Notes under the pieces: model-generated
What the model saw: only the letters and a program-made list of their open reading frames with translations
What the model was told of the DNA's origin: nothing
Databases searched by the model: none
NCBI RefSeq assembly: GCF_011762185.1
Contig: NZ_JAASQJ010000001.1
Coordinates: forward strand, 1,667,510 to 1,731,509
Source of the DNA: Dyadobacter arcticus
Lineage (GTDB): Bacteria > Bacteroidota > Bacteroidia > Cytophagales > Spirosomataceae
Reading direction: 5' to 3'
Length of the DNA: 64,000 nucleotides
In this document: in pieces, positions 62,566 through 64,000 of the stretch
Position numbering within the stretch: position 1 is the stretch's first letter
Layout of the letters: the number at the start of each line of letters is the position of its first letter
Translations under genes and position numbers: made by a program

Positions 62566-62985
62566 CTATGGTAATCGTTTAAGAATAAAATTGCGGGTAA
62601 TGGCTGTTCCGTAATCCTTTGGCTCAATCACCAAGGGAGCGGTGATATGATGCAGTCGACCATTTCTTATTAAGAAAAATGCGTTAATGTTGTCTGAGGT
62701 AGGCTGGCATGACGCAAAATCAGTAGCGTTGGGAACGGTCTTCGTTAACCGATACTTCCCCTCATTGTCAGTTAAGACAAATTCTTCGAAGACAGTTATA
62801 CCAGACAGCCCTTTGTTCCTAATTCCTGCGAAGCGAACTTCAATCCCTTGGACGGGAATATTATTAGAGTCGGTTAGGATCCCAGATATTGTTGTCGGAG
62901 CAGACGGGAAGTCGGATTTGCACGCGTAAAATATCGTTTGAAATGCAGCCAATGCGATAAAAGAATACCGAGCAAATTTGTTCAT
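62566..62985 (-). CDS. Lipoprotein with a carboxypeptidase-regulatory-like fold
   Basis: 139 residues. The signal peptide FARYSFIALAAFQTIFYACK ends in a lipobox (FYAC) with the lipid-modified Cys. The rest shows TTISGILTDSNNIPVQGIEV and LTDNEGKYRLTKTVPNATDF, a CnaB/CarboxypepD_reg-like beta-sandwich. Such small lipoproteins are common in Bacteroidota and have no set function. Confidence 0.75.
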   Translation of the reverse strand: MNKFARYSFIALAAFQTIFYACKSDFPSAPTTISGILTDSNNIPVQGIEVRFAGIRNKGLSGITVFEEFVLTDNEGKYRLTKTVPNATDFASCQPTSDNINAFFLIRNGRLHHITAPLVIEPKDYGTAITRNFILKRLP

Positions 62986-63204
62986 TTTTTTTCAAGGAAT
63001 ATTTGCGACACACTTAGATGCTAACGATTACAATAAACGCGCAAGTTTAAACTTGGCTTATTTTGTTCAAGCAGCCCATTTTTTGTTAACGAACGAAACA
63101 CAGAACAAGAATCCTAGAAGCGGTTTATGCGATGTTCTTGGTTTTGTACAAGGAGGATGCATTTTTCTATTTCGTTCTGGAGTAGAAACTGCGCCAGGTT
63201 GTGG

Positions 63205-63750
63205 TCAAAGCTTGATATATCCACCTCCATTTTTTGAGGTATTTATCAAACTAATATTTTTCCCCATTGTCATTACCCAGACCATTGATAGGTTAGCTTC
63301 CACTTCAAGTAACAATTTCTGCTTTGCCTTCTCTTCCGGTGAGCAATTTGAAGTAGTATACCGTTCATTTCCAAAATCAAAGAAAGGATATAAAAACCAT
63401 TCGTATTTTGACTGGTCAGCTTTACCTTTGGTTATCCAGCCGCCCTTTGACTGTCTTATTCGATTCAAAATATGCTCAGAAACTGTTTTCTCCAGGGTAC
63501 CAAAGTATTGAAGACTATCAACTTCGCCTGAATTCTTCACTATAAATATGAAATAGCCGAAAGTTGGCTCGCACGGCTTCTCCCGACCATTAGACAAGCC
63601 TTCCTGAACCCATTCTTCAAAGTCCATTATTTTGCTCGATCTTCTATCGACAGCCTCAAATTTGCGTTTCGGAGACAAATCTTGGGCATGTGAATATCCA
63701 GACAAACAAATCATCCAGATAAACATTAAAAGTGCTTTAAGGGCCGTCAT
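63205..63750 (-). CDS. Exported hypothetical, weakly TonB C-terminal-like
   Basis: 181 residues with a signal peptide (TALKALLMFIWMICLSGYSHA). The middle GYFIFIVKNSGEVDSLQYFG then EHILNRIRQSKGGWITKGKA recalls the TonB C-terminal pattern (v.G.v..v.i..s.g.....a...v....W.P...G), but the remaining part is unlike it. The cysteines in REKPCEPTF and TTSNCSPEE may form a disulfide. Function unknown. Confidence 0.6.
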   Translation of the reverse strand: MTALKALLMFIWMICLSGYSHAQDLSPKRKFEAVDRRSSKIMDFEEWVQEGLSNGREKPCEPTFGYFIFIVKNSGEVDSLQYFGTLEKTVSEHILNRIRQSKGGWITKGKADQSKYEWFLYPFFDFGNERYTTSNCSPEEKAKQKLLLEVEANLSMVWVMTMGKNISLINTSKNGGGYIKL

Positions 63751-64000
63751 TTTTTATTAGTTGATAGTTGGTTAAATTAAACAACTTAAACTTTTGAACC
63801 TATCGCAACCGTCATTTCTTATAGCGTGAGTTGTTTGTCCCATAAAACGTCCGATCGTGCGACTGATTCAGGCCGTCACGTGTAGGGAGTGAGTGTCTCA
63901 CCTTCGAGGGTTTCCTGAGACTGACGAACCTGAACGCCAAAAAGGCTTACTTAAAAGATATTTGCTTGACATGATATTTAATGATGCAACTCTTTTTTGT

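Noticed and set aside
62978..63511. 177-codon plus-strand frame
   Set aside because: It is antisense to the exported hypothetical at 63205-63750, which has a signal peptide and better composition.
1..64000. CRISPR array
   Set aside because: No regularly spaced repeats of 23-47 bases were seen in any gap.

Overview
The window looks like a chromosomal stretch of a Bacteroidota bacterium, most likely Cytophagales (Dyadobacter/Spirosoma-like). The support is a SusC/SusD pair behind an ECF sigma/FecR pair, a 7TM-DISM/LytS kinase with a LytTR regulator, Bacteroidota-type mobilization genes, and frequent starts without a clear Shine-Dalgarno. Genus level is inference; no rRNA or full tRNA is present.

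Layout. (1) About 1-20.1 kb is a genomic island. It carries a truncated Hsp90/sacsin-like ATPase, a mobilization block (ParA-like ATPase, membrane protein, candidate oriT, RHH protein MobA, relaxase MobB), an antirestriction gene ardA broken by one in-frame TAA, and then an 11-gene AT-rich one-strand biosynthetic cluster (8.0-19.8 kb). That cluster has an FkbH-type HAD protein fused to a carrier protein, a MaoC-SDR fusion, a Sfp-type phosphopantetheinyl transferase, an APS kinase, a methyltransferase, a beta-propeller and five glycosyltransferases, but no ketosynthase. The island ends at a 23-bp piece of a tRNA-Ser 3' end followed by a perfect terminator, as expected for an att site. (2) 20.3-29.9 kb is a defence island: a frameshifted EVE-nuclease gene faces a tight six-gene operon of SNF2 helicase, Mod methyltransferase, Res-type helicase-nuclease, ART-like toxin, small antitoxin and SecB-like chaperone. 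The last three have the order of a CmdTAC-type toxin-antitoxin-chaperone system, here embedded in a restriction operon. (3) 30-38.9 kb holds a leader-peptide/hairpin arrangement, an unrecognised outer-membrane/inner-membrane pair with a small partner, a DyP peroxidase, a TPR histidine kinase and a NarL-type regulator.

(4) 38.9-44 kb is a decaying region: a broken tyrosine integrase, a Crp/Fnr regulator beside an internally deleted YceI gene with a 14-bp inverted repeat at its start, a tautomerase, an SDR, and stubs of nitronate monooxygenase and an EEP nuclease. (5) 44-52 kb is a polysaccharide or nutrient uptake locus (phosphoesterase, SusD, SusC, FecR, ECF sigma). (6) 52-64 kb again mixes intact genes (LytTR two-component pair, DoxX, SUKH protein) with many gene remnants (P1 peptidase, serine resolvase, amidohydrolase, alpha/beta hydrolase, AraC, VOC) and an IS1182-type element that may carry the SUKH gene as a passenger.

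The two most interesting systems are the ketosynthase-free FkbH-ACP glycosylation cluster (8.0-19.8 kb) and the six-gene restriction plus toxin-antitoxin-chaperone operon (21.4-29.9 kb). All family assignments come from reading motifs by eye; no database search was run.
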